NCBI RefSeq assembly: GCF_018732085.1
Contig: NZ_CP076103.1
Location: forward strand, 2,728,001-2,792,000
Reading direction: 5' to 3'
Length of the DNA: 64,000 bases
From: Lysobacter capsici
GTDB lineage: Bacteria > Pseudomonadota > Gammaproteobacteria > Xanthomonadales > Xanthomonadaceae
In this document: in pieces, positions 7,512 to 14,653 of the stretch
How positions within the stretch are numbered: the first letter of the stretch is position 1
Layout of the letters: each line of letters begins with the position of its first letter
The notes under the pieces: model-generated
What the model was told of the DNA's origin: nothing
Database searches by the model: none
What the model saw: only the letters and a program-made list of their open reading frames with translations
Position numbers and translations under genes: made by a program

Positions 7512-9017
7512 ATGGAACGCTTGTTCATCGCCTTATTGCTGTTGCAGATCGTGTTGGGCGCGATCGACACCATCGCCCATCACGAGTTGATGGAAAAACT
7601 CGCCAACCGCCGCAGCGCCGCGCTGGAGCTGAAACTGCATTCGGCGCGCGGCTTCGTCTACGGGTTCTTGTTCCTGGTGTTCGCCTGGGTCCAGCCGCAG
7701 GGATGGTGGCTGGCGGCGGTGTGGGCGCTGGTGCTGATCGAGGTCGGCATCACCTTGTGGGACTTCGTGGTCGAAGACGCCACCCGCCTGCTGCCCAGCA
7801 CCGAGCGCGTGCTGCACACCATCCTCGCGGTCAACGGCGGCGCGATGTTCGCGGTGTATGCGCTGGCGACGATGGACGACTGGAGCGCGCCGAGCGCATT
7901 GCTGGCGCATTCCTACGGTTGGCAGTCGTGGGCGCTGACCGCGGCCGCGTTCGGCATCGGCCTGTCGGCGCTGCGCGATGGCCTGGCCGCGCGCGCCAAT
8001 GCCGCCGAACCGGCGCCGCGCGCGCTGCTGGCCGAGCATGCGCAGACCGGTTTCCTGATCAGCGGCGGCACCGGTTTCATCGGCAGTGCGCTGGTCGAAG
8101 GGCTGCTGGCCGGCGGGCATCGGGTGACGATCCTGAGCCGCGATCCGCGCCGCGCCGCCCTGCAGTTCGGCGGACGCGCGCGCTGCATCGCCGACACCGC
8201 GCAGTTGCGCGACGACGACGCGATCGACGTGGTGGTCAACCTCGCCGGCGCGCCGGTGGTCGGGCCGCGCTGGTCGCCGGCGCGCAAGCGCGCGCTGCGC
8301 GCCAGCCGCATCGACACGACCCATGCGCTGCGCGCCTGGTGCGAGCGCTCGCGCAACAAGCCGGCGCTGTGGCTGCAGGCCAGTGCGATCGGCCTGTACG
8401 GCGCGCATGCGCGCAGCGGTCCGGAACTGCGCGACCCGCCGCCGGTGCGCGGCGATTTCCCCAGCGAACTGTGCAGCGCCTGGGAGCGGGCCGCGGCCCC
8501 GGTGTCGGAGCAAGGCGTGCGCCTGGTGACGATGCGCCTGGGCCTGGTCCTGCATCGCAGCGGCGGGGTGTTGCCGATGCTGTCGCTGGCCGCATCGCTT
8601 GGCGCCAGCGCGACCCTGGGCACGGGTAAACAATGGTTCGCCTGGGTCCATCTGGACGACGTGCTGGGCTTCGTCGAACAGGCGGTCGAACACGTCGGCT
8701 TGCGCGGGCCTTACAACCTGGTCGCGCCGACCGGCTGCACCCAGGGCGAATTCACCCGCGCACTCGCGCATAGCCAGCATCGCCCCGTGTGGTTGCGCAT
8801 GCCGGCCTGGCCGATGCGCCTGGCCCTGGGCGAGATGGCGACGATGCTGCTCGACGGACCGGTGGTCGAACCGCGACGACTGCTCGATCAACGCTATCGC
8901 TTCGCGCATGCCGACCTCGCCAGCGCGCTGCGCGCCGGTCGTACCCCCACTTTGCGTTCTTCTTATTCGGGTGATGGACACCCAAGGGACCAACATGGAA
9001 CTGTTGCATCCAATTGA
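7512..9017 (+). CDS. Membrane domain fused to a TIGR01777/YfcH-type SDR epimerase-like protein
   Basis: The 501-residue protein has two parts. Residues 1-160 are hydrophobic, with about four transmembrane segments starting MERLFIALLLLQIVLGAIDTI. Residues 175-480 form a Rossmann domain of the extended SDR TIGR01777 family, with a nucleotide-binding motif FLISGGTGFIGSALVEGLL, then NLAGAPVVGPRW and the ASAIGLYG strand. The family includes E. coli YfcH and plant homologues; no reaction is established. Fusion to a membrane domain suggests a membrane-bound or lipid-like substrate (inference). It starts 12 bp after the DUF393 gene and its last 23 bp overlap the start of the DUF4166 gene; the last 20 or so residues look unstructured. 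Confidence 0.85.
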   Translation: MERLFIALLLLQIVLGAIDTIAHHELMEKLANRRSAALELKLHSARGFVYGFLFLVFAWVQPQGWWLAAVWALVLIEVGITLWDFVVEDATRLLPSTERVLHTILAVNGGAMFAVYALATMDDWSAPSALLAHSYGWQSWALTAAAFGIGLSALRDGLAARANAAEPAPRALLAEHAQTGFLISGGTGFIGSALVEGLLAGGHRVTILSRDPRRAALQFGGRARCIADTAQLRDDDAIDVVVNLAGAPVVGPRWSPARKRALRASRIDTTHALRAWCERSRNKPALWLQASAIGLYGAHARSGPELRDPPPVRGDFPSELCSAWERAAAPVSEQGVRLVTMRLGLVLHRSGGVLPMLSLAASLGASATLGTGKQWFAWVHLDDVLGFVEQAVEHVGLRGPYNLVAPTGCTQGEFTRALAHSQHRPVWLRMPAWPMRLALGEMATMLLDGPVVEPRRLLDQRYRFAHADLASALRAGRTPTLRSSYSGDGHPRDQHGTVASN

Positions 9018-9708
9018 TCTGTCCGCCGATCGTAATGACGGCGCCGCGGTCGACACCGTTGCCGGTTCTCGCGACAAATCGCGTTGTGACCCGGCCGTGC
9101 ATGATCTGTCCGCGCTGCTGCGCGCCGCGCTCGGCGAACGCTGGAACCTGCTGCATCCGCATATCCAGGCGCGCTTCGCGCTGGGCGCCGGCGAGGCCCA
9201 GGCCGAGTACGTCGGCAACATGCATCAGGTGCGCTGCACCTGGTTGGGCAGCGTGTTCGCGCGTCTGATCCGTTATGCGCGGGTGCTGCCGCATCACAAC
9301 GCCGACAACGTGCCGTTCCGTTTCGACGTGCAGCCTTTGCGTCGCGGTATGGGCTGGATCAAGACCCGCACCTATCACTTCGTCGATGAGGTTTTCAGTT
9401 TCCGTTCGCGCATGACCCTGGGCGAGGGCGGCGAACTGCTGGAACACTTCGGCGGCGGCCTGGGCATGCGGGTGCGGCTGGAAGTGCTGCCGAACCGGCT
9501 GGTGTTCGTCGACAACGGTTATTTCCTGCACTGGCGCGGCCTGCGCCTGCCGCTGCCGAAGCCGTGCTGGCCGGGCCGTTTCGTGCTGGTGCATCGCGAT
9601 CTGGATGCCGAGCATTTCGAGGTCAGCATCGATGTCGTGCATCCGTGGCTGGGGCCGTTGTTTCACCAGGATGGGAGTTTCGAGCGGATGCAGGTGAAGC
9701 GGGATTGA
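8995..9708 (+). CDS. DUF4166 domain protein
   Basis: The 237-residue protein matches the DUF4166 pattern: LGERWNLLHPHIQARFALG, then WIKTRTYHF, GLGMRVRLEVLPNRLVFVDNGYF, and a terminal HPWLGPLFHQDGSFE. The function of the family is not known; its members often sit beside or are fused to oxidoreductases. The ATG at 8995 is chosen because AAGGGA lies 6 bases upstream; in-frame GTG and ATG at 8971 and 8974 are alternatives. The start lies inside the 3' end of the preceding SDR gene (23 bp overlap), so translation is probably coupled. It ends the GbsR-controlled operon. No cysteine motif, signal peptide or membrane segment stands out. Confidence 0.8.
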   Translation: MELLHPIDLSADRNDGAAVDTVAGSRDKSRCDPAVHDLSALLRAALGERWNLLHPHIQARFALGAGEAQAEYVGNMHQVRCTWLGSVFARLIRYARVLPHHNADNVPFRFDVQPLRRGMGWIKTRTYHFVDEVFSFRSRMTLGEGGELLEHFGGGLGMRVRLEVLPNRLVFVDNGYFLHWRGLRLPLPKPCWPGRFVLVHRDLDAEHFEVSIDVVHPWLGPLFHQDGSFERMQVKRD

Positions 9709-10047
9709 TGCGGATGAGGCGGTGGTGTGCGGGTGCGCTGATGGTTATGGAGCGGTTGATGCAGGGAGGCGGTAGGGAAGGGTTGCTGCAAGGATGCTGA
9801 AGGAAGCGCTTGGCCAGGAGGGCATCAAGGGATGGTAGTGGGTCAGGGAAGGCGGTGAGTCAGGGATGACGATGGGGCCATGGATGGCCGGCCAGGGAGG
9901 ATCGGGCATGGGACGGGCATGGGAAAGGTTTCATGTCTTGCGCAGCTTCAAACGCGTGATTTTCAGGATCGCTATTCGCTTGAAAGCGGCTGCGTTCTGC
10001 TTCGGCGAAGCCGAATGAGTGGAGCCTTCAGCGTCATCCCACCAGAA
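9709..10047. other. Intergenic stretch without recognisable gene
   Basis: This region between the DUF4166 gene and the first REP-like element is purine-rich and G-biased on the plus strand (many GGGA and GATGG runs). I see no convincing reading frame with a ribosome-binding site, no clear terminator and no RNA gene. It merges into the repeat cluster that begins at 10048. Confidence 0.5.
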
Positions 10048-10132
10048 CGTCATTCCCGCGTACGCGGGAATCCAGCGACTTCAAGCGTTCTCGCACGAAA
10101 GGCCCTGGATTCCCGCCTTCGCGGGAATGACG
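10048..10132. repeat. REP-like paired-palindrome element, copy 1
   Basis: Two arms face each other: CGTCATTCCCGCG...CGCGGGAATCCAG and CTGGATTCCCGCC...GCGGGAATGACG. They are joined by a linker with TTCTCGCACGAAAGGCC. Each arm is itself a hairpin and the pair forms a larger inverted repeat of about 85 bp. The same structure recurs at 10218, 14010, 29841, 33021, 35371 and 50917. The layout resembles BIME/REP elements mobilised by RAYT transposases in other bacteria; no transposase gene is visible here. Confidence 0.85.
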
Positions 10133-10217
10133 GTAGGTGAGTGCGCGGAGCACTGTGGGCAGCCGAGCTCCGGAAAATGCATCGTTCGAAATCTGCATTC
10201 GTGACGACTTCTCATGG

Positions 10218-10317
10218 CGTCATTCCCGCGAATGCGGGAATCCAGCGACTTTGTGCCCCAAGACTTCAAGCGTTCTCGCACGAAAGGCCCTGGATTCCCT
10301 CCTTCGCGGGAATGACG
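10218..10317. repeat. REP-like paired-palindrome element, copy 2
   Basis: Same arms and linker as the copy at 10048, with an extra TTGTGCCCCAAGA insertion in the linker. One arm has a C-to-T change (ATTCCCTCC) that weakens its hairpin. It lies between the DUF4166 gene and the convergent RES toxin gene, so both operons end in repeats. Confidence 0.85.
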
Positions 10318-10406
10318 GTAGGTGGGGGCGGTGCGATTGGGTGAGTGGAACTGCTTCGGGAGACTTTTGAAATCAGGTGGCTTATTCCAGCCCAATCCGA
10401 CCCCAA

Positions 10407-10883
10407 TCACGGCGCCCGAAACACCACGTTGTACTGAAACTTCCTCCCCGTCACCGCCCGCAGCTTCTTCGCATCGCGATGCTCGGGATTGATCAGCGCG
10501 TTGTATTCCTCCGGCACGATCACCGACGGAACCAGCGCGATCGCCGAGGCCAGGCTGGTCAGCCATTGCGAACCGATGCGGACGCTGGCCATGCCTGCGG
10601 GCACCGCGTCCCAGCCGCCGGGCAGATCCTGCGGGGTGAACTGGATGCGCGCCTTCCACACCGCCGCCGGTACTTCGATCGACACCACGTGCCGGTTCAA
10701 CGGCAGGCCGTGCGCATCGACATAAGCCGCGGTTTCAAGCGCCGCCAACGCCAACGAGGTGGCGGTGTAGAGCACGCGCTGGCCGTCGTCGTTCCAGCGC
10801 CCCGGGTACTTGGCCGCGCCCGCGCCGCTCAGGTCGTCGGCGCGGTAGGCGCGGGTTTCGCCGGCGATTCGCCAAAGTTTCAT
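10407..10883 (-). CDS. RES-domain toxin (predicted NAD+-degrading)
   Basis: The 158-residue protein is a complete RES domain, named for its conserved Arg, Glu and Ser. Arg29 (PGRWN), Tyr39 (VLYTATS), Glu50 (ALETAAY) and Ser120 (VPSVIVPEEYNALINP) are all present. Characterised RES toxins (MbcT, ParT and others) have an ADP-ribosyltransferase-like fold and destroy NAD+ or modify a target, stopping growth. The gene follows its presumed antitoxin by 34 bp on the same strand. All catalytic residues remain, so the toxin looks intact. Which of the known RES activities it has cannot be read from sequence. Confidence 0.9.
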   Translation of the reverse strand: MKLWRIAGETRAYRADDLSGAGAAKYPGRWNDDGQRVLYTATSLALAALETAAYVDAHGLPLNRHVVSIEVPAAVWKARIQFTPQDLPGGWDAVPAGMASVRIGSQWLTSLASAIALVPSVIVPEEYNALINPEHRDAKKLRAVTGRKFQYNVVFRAP

Positions 10884-10917
10884 CGCTGCGGCCTCGTCCT
10901 TGCGGCGGTGTGGCCGC

Positions 10918-11559
10918 TCATTGATAGGCGCCGCTTTGCAGCGAACCCAGCAGGCGCGCGACCACGCTGTAACCGGTCGGCGTGTCGAGCAGGTCGGCCG
11001 GGCGCTGACCGCCCAGCGCCGCCTGCGGTTGCTCGATCCAGCGGCCCAGCCACTTGGCCGAATCGAAATCGTGGACGGCGGCGTCGGTGCTTTCCTTGAC
11101 GATGTCCTTGACGATCGCGAGCAGGCACAACACCCCCAGCGCAGCCTGGCCGCTGGCGCCGGCGATCCGCGCCTGCTGCGCGGCCTTGCTCTCGGCGGTG
11201 GCCTTGGCGACGCCGAGGATGTTGAACATGCGCACGGCCGGGACCTCCATGCTCGTGGCCATGTGCTTGACCACCTGCGCCGGCACGCCTTCGCGTTCGG
11301 CCGCGACCCGCTGCAACGGCGTCGCGGTGCGCAGATAGGCGATGTAGCCGTCCAGCGTGGCCGGCGCCGCGTATAAATCGAGCGGCGGCGCGTCCTTCAC
11401 CGACGGCCCACGGCCGCGCTTGGACGATGGCGCATAGGCGCGCGCCTCGCGCACGTCCAGCCGGCTTTCGCACGCGGAGCCCTTGCCGGGGGCGGACGGC
11501 TTGGCGGTGGTCCGGCCGGCGGCCTTGGCCGGGGCGGGCGTCTTGGCGGCTTTGCTCAT
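10918..11559 (-). CDS. Xre/MbcA/ParS-type antitoxin of the RES toxin
   Basis: The 213-residue protein ends in the toxin-binding domain typical of RES partners (LGGQRPADLLDTPTGYSVV, then ARLLGSLQSGAY). The middle (about 80-165) is helical and matches the Xre-like part of this family. The first 65 residues are rich in Lys, Ala and Pro and look disordered; partners of RES toxins are usually about 130-160 residues, so this is an N-terminal extension. ATG 11559 is chosen because AGGA lies 7 bases upstream; an open frame continues to 11712 without a good start. Antitoxin-first order fits the family, and autoregulation is likely by analogy. Confidence 0.88.
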   Translation of the reverse strand: MSKAAKTPAPAKAAGRTTAKPSAPGKGSACESRLDVREARAYAPSSKRGRGPSVKDAPPLDLYAAPATLDGYIAYLRTATPLQRVAAEREGVPAQVVKHMATSMEVPAVRMFNILGVAKATAESKAAQQARIAGASGQAALGVLCLLAIVKDIVKESTDAAVHDFDSAKWLGRWIEQPQAALGGQRPADLLDTPTGYSVVARLLGSLQSGAYQ

Positions 11560-11792
11560 GGCACGGTCCTGTCTTGATCTGGACGGATCATAGCGCAGAA
11601 ATGTACCGTTTGGTCGCGGTCGCTGCGATGGCGCCCGGCCACAATGGATCCATGGCCCGTTGCGATCCGTATCTACCGGGTCCGGCACCGTCGCCGACAC
11701 GCTAATCACCATTTTTGGTTGTTATGCTGCGCCCCCGTCCCACGTCCCGCGTTGATCAGCGGCACCGAATACGCCTAATGCAAGGAGTCCTC

Positions 11793-12257
11793 ATGAGTCG
11801 TAAACCGCAGATGTTCGGATCGAGCCTGAGCCGGTCGAGCCTGGGCCTGTCGAGCCTGGGCCTGATGCTCGCCATCGCCCCGGCGGCCCATGCCCAGAAG
11901 GATCGCCAGGTGTACGACGCTGCGATCGCGCGATCGGCCGAAGTCTGCCCCGACCATTCCGCCGAGCGCACCCGCCCCGGCGTCACCGCGGTGCCGGCCG
12001 CGTCGCTCAAGGCGCTGGAAGAACGCAAAATCGCCCTGTGCCCCGACCGCCGCCTGGACAGCACCACCCCGGTGGTCTGGTACGGCCGCGAAGGTGTTTT
12101 CGCCTGGAATCCCTCGGCCGGCGGCGTGGGCAAATTGCTGGCGGGCAAGGTCACCGCGCAGGTGCGCAGCGGCGAGTTTCCGTCGCAGACGGTGGTGTGG
12201 AAGGCCAACGGCAAGCTGGCCGAAGGCGCGCTGGTGCCGGCGTTCCGGCGCAAGTAA
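11793..12257 (+). CDS. Small secreted protein of unknown function
   Basis: The 154-residue protein begins with a signal peptide whose hydrophobic core is LGLSSLGLMLAIAPAAHA, with probable cleavage after AHA. The mature part (about 118 residues) contains two cysteines (VCPDH and ALCPDR) that could form a disulfide, and a C-terminal WKANGKLAEGALVPAFRRK. I do not recognise a family. The ATG at 11793 is supported by AAGGAG 8 bases upstream; an open frame extends to 11715. It stands alone, divergent from the RES antitoxin gene. Confidence 0.75.
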   Translation: MSRKPQMFGSSLSRSSLGLSSLGLMLAIAPAAHAQKDRQVYDAAIARSAEVCPDHSAERTRPGVTAVPAASLKALEERKIALCPDRRLDSTTPVVWYGREGVFAWNPSAGGVGKLLAGKVTAQVRSGEFPSQTVVWKANGKLAEGALVPAFRRK

Positions 12258-12926
12258 GGCGGCAGACGGGGCGCCGCGCGTATCGGGCGACGGCGCCAGG
12301 AGACGATGTCGGATCGATCTGCGATTCGCCGATCGCGCGCATGCGACAACTGCCCGCGTCGATAGGAACGGCCGGCGCAATGCCGCCGAAGGCCGCCGAG
12401 CCGGCGTATCGCGGCTTTCCAGCATGGCCCGCCTGCGTGATCCGCCTGCGTGGATTCAGTCCGGCTCGTCGTCGGCATTGCGCGCCGCTCACGACGGACC
12501 TTCACGACGATCGCGCCGGCAGACGTTCGTCCGCCGTCGACGAATAGTGAATGGATGCCACACGGCACATGCGAATCGATCGCCTGCCAACGGAATTTTT
12601 ATTCTCTGCCGGGCGCCTTGCTCTGTATCGTCATGTTCGCTGATCGATGAAGGCGGCACCGACGATCGCGGCCGGTCAGTCGCGCGGCATCGATGTTGCA
12701 AACCGTCGAAGGTCATGCCGGACGCCTGAATGAACGGATGCGATCGATGACGCTGTGCGCACAGCGATCGCCGCCTCGGCGTGCGGTTGTGCGAGTCGCA
12801 GCGTGTGTGCGGAGCATCCACCGATAGAAAACCCGCTGGTCCGCGATGCGCTTCGCATCGAGGCCGGTTACGCGTACCCGCGTTCGCAATGACGCATCCA
12901 TCACACCCGCCCACGGCGAAGGACGA
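12258..12926. other. Long intergenic region, nothing firm recognised
   Basis: These 669 bases separate two lineage-specific genes. Reading frames exist on both strands but lack ribosome-binding sites, and no known protein pattern is visible. Around 12590-12660 the base composition is less GC-rich than in the neighbouring genes. No repeat of the families found elsewhere in the window is present. Confidence 0.5.
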
Positions 12927-13955
12927 ATGAAGAAGGCAGCGCTTCCGCAGGACTTCTTCGTCCATGTCGCCGCCGTGCTGATCGCCCTCGCGTTTTGCCT
13001 GCTCAGCGGCTGGCTGCTGTTCCGGATGCCCGAGCTGACGCCCACTGCGTCGGAACTCGATGTGATCTATATCGAGCGTCTTGTCGCCGATACGCAACCG
13101 TCGCCGTCGCCGCAACAACCCACGCTCGTGCCGCCGACGCAGTCAACGCCGCCAACCCAACGCAGCGCTTCTGGCGCCGCGACCTCGCCGAATCCCGCGC
13201 CGCCTCGCAGCGAGCGGCTACCCGATTTGTCGATCCGTCCGCCGCCGACTCCAACGACGCCGCCCGCCAGCAATCGGCTGTACGCCGCCGACGGACAGAT
13301 CGTATTGCCCGCGGGTGTCGCCGTGGACCCGATGCGCAAGCCCGACACCGATCCACCCGGTGGCGCGAACGATCGCGGCGCGAAACAGGCGCAGGCGATC
13401 TTCGAACGCCGCAATCCGATCGCACCGGAAGAAGGCACCGTGTTCGGCGGCGAGTGGGAGAGCGACGGCACTTTGAGCGAGGTGGCGACCAAGAAACTCA
13501 AGACCGGCCTGAAACGAGTGATCGCCAAACTGCCGCATCGCAAACAGGTGCAGGAAGTCCGCGCGCGGCCGCCGCCGCCGATCCGTTTCAATCCCGCCTT
13601 GCACGAGCGGCCTTCCGACCTGGGCAGCGAAGCCACCGGCGATGCGTATAAGGCCGCGCCGATCGCGTTCGAGAAAGCGCCCGGCTTGCAGGGCGAAGCC
13701 AGCCGGCGCGTGCGCAAGTGGGTCGGCGAACTGGAAGCGCGCGCCGCGGGTTGCGACCGGCAACGCTTGAAGACCTTGGTGGCGCCGGTGCTGACTCACT
13801 TGGCCGACCTGCAACGCGCCGAGTACGCCGCGGCGCGCGGCGGCGATCCGATCCAGATCGAACAACTGCTGCCGCGCACGGCCGACATGGCGTACGACCA
13901 GGCGCGTCGCGCGGTTTGGTATGCGGACAAGAAACTTTCGGATTGCGCGAAGTAG
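12927..13955 (+). CDS. Membrane-anchored, proline-rich protein of unknown function
   Basis: The 342-residue protein has a short basic N-terminus, one transmembrane segment (VHVAAVLIALAFCLLSGWLL, about 12-31) and then a long Pro/Ser/Thr-rich stretch to about residue 115. This is the topology of TonB-like or spacer-bearing periplasmic proteins. The C-terminal third (about 255-340) is predicted helical and has two cysteines (AGCDRQR and LSDCAK). No TonB C-terminal domain is visible and I do not recognise a family. The ATG at 12927 follows GAAGGA by 4 bases. Confidence 0.75.
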   Translation: MKKAALPQDFFVHVAAVLIALAFCLLSGWLLFRMPELTPTASELDVIYIERLVADTQPSPSPQQPTLVPPTQSTPPTQRSASGAATSPNPAPPRSERLPDLSIRPPPTPTTPPASNRLYAADGQIVLPAGVAVDPMRKPDTDPPGGANDRGAKQAQAIFERRNPIAPEEGTVFGGEWESDGTLSEVATKKLKTGLKRVIAKLPHRKQVQEVRARPPPPIRFNPALHERPSDLGSEATGDAYKAAPIAFEKAPGLQGEASRRVRKWVGELEARAAGCDRQRLKTLVAPVLTHLADLQRAEYAAARGGDPIQIEQLLPRTADMAYDQARRAVWYADKKLSDCAK

Positions 13956-14009
13956 GGCGTGCTTTTTCGAAGTCGTATCTACACAACCACACTAACGATC
14001 TTTCAAGAG

Positions 14010-14174
14010 CGTCATTCCCGCGAACGCGGGAATCCAGCGCCTTTCGTGCGAGAACGTTTGAGCTCTCTGGATTCCCGCCTTCGCGGGAATGACGTTCTGG
14101 AAGGATGACGCTGAAGTCTCTGGATATTCGGCTTCGCTGAAGTAAGGAGAAGCTCGCCTTCGCGGGAATGACGT
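14010..14174. repeat. REP-like element cluster, copy 3 plus a degenerate arm
   Basis: Positions 14010-14094 form a full paired-palindrome unit like that at 10048. At 14117-14174 a second, altered arm starts CTGGATATTCGGCTTCGCTG and ends TTCGCGGGAATGACG. The same altered arm type recurs at 30004-30057 and 51081-51134, so it is a subfamily and not random decay. The cluster lies between the proline-rich membrane protein gene and the cobalamin riboswitch. Confidence 0.85.
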
Positions 14175-14275
14175 CCTGAAAATGGCGCCGAGGTCACATC
14201 GGCTCGTCCTTGTGACAACCCCATTTACCGCACAGCACGCCAACGCACCTCACCCCCCACATACGCCCCCGCAGC

Positions 14276-14304
14276 TTGTCCACACCGTACCCCCGCACTA
14301 CACT
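14276..14304 (+). promoter_or_regulatory. Promoter of the riboswitch-controlled valine operon
   Basis: TTGTCC (14276-14281) and TACACT (14299-14304) are separated by exactly 17 bp. The predicted start point, about 7 bases further, coincides with the first conserved bases of the cobalamin riboswitch at 14310. The fit of promoter, spacing and aptamer start supports both calls. Confidence 0.6.
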
Positions 14305-14309
14305 GCGCA

Positions 14310-14510
14310 CGCCACAGGTGTCCTGCCGCCAAGCCATACCGGCGCGCAGGGTGAAACGGGAAGCCGGTGCGGACGGGATCGTCCAAGGCCGGCGCTGCCC
14401 CCGCAACGGTATGCGAGAAAACCCGACGTTTCACCACTGCGTTCGCGCGGGAAGGTGTCGGGGTGATGCGATGGCATCGCTCGCAAGCCCGGAGACCGGC
14501 CCGTGGCGGG
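14310..14510 (+). ncRNA. Cobalamin (adenosylcobalamin) riboswitch aptamer
   Basis: The conserved landmarks occur in order: ACAGGTG (14314-14320), GGGTGAAACGGGAAGCCGGT (14349-14368), CTGCCCCCGCAACGG (14395-14409) and the B12 box GCAAGCCCGGAGACCGGCC (14483-14501). Spacing between them is normal for this RNA family. The aptamer is on the plus strand and about 144 bases before mmsA, with no gene between. Such riboswitches usually switch expression off when adenosylcobalamin is abundant. Typical targets are btuB and other transporters, cobalamin synthesis genes, and B12-independent isozymes such as metE. Confidence 0.95.
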
Positions 14511-14532
14511 CATCGCATGCGATGTCCTCCTC

Positions 14533-14619
14533 GGATGTTGCGGCGGGCAACCGGACGAGCTGATGCAGTCGGCCTGCGTTCGCCGTTGCCTCGCCTTGTC
14601 TTGCGTCTCCGCGACATCC
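14533..14619 (+). promoter_or_regulatory. Possible expression-platform helix between riboswitch and mmsA
   Basis: GGATGTTGCGG (14533-14543) can pair with CCGCGACATCC (14609-14619) over 11 bp with a single G-U pair. The helix lies between the aptamer and the mmsA ribosome-binding site (GGAG at 14643). No run of T residues follows, so translational control or Rho-dependent termination is more likely than an intrinsic terminator. The pairing is read from the sequence; its role is inferred. Confidence 0.4.
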
Positions 14620-14653
14620 GCTTATCCGCGGGTGTGCGTTACGGAGAACGAGC

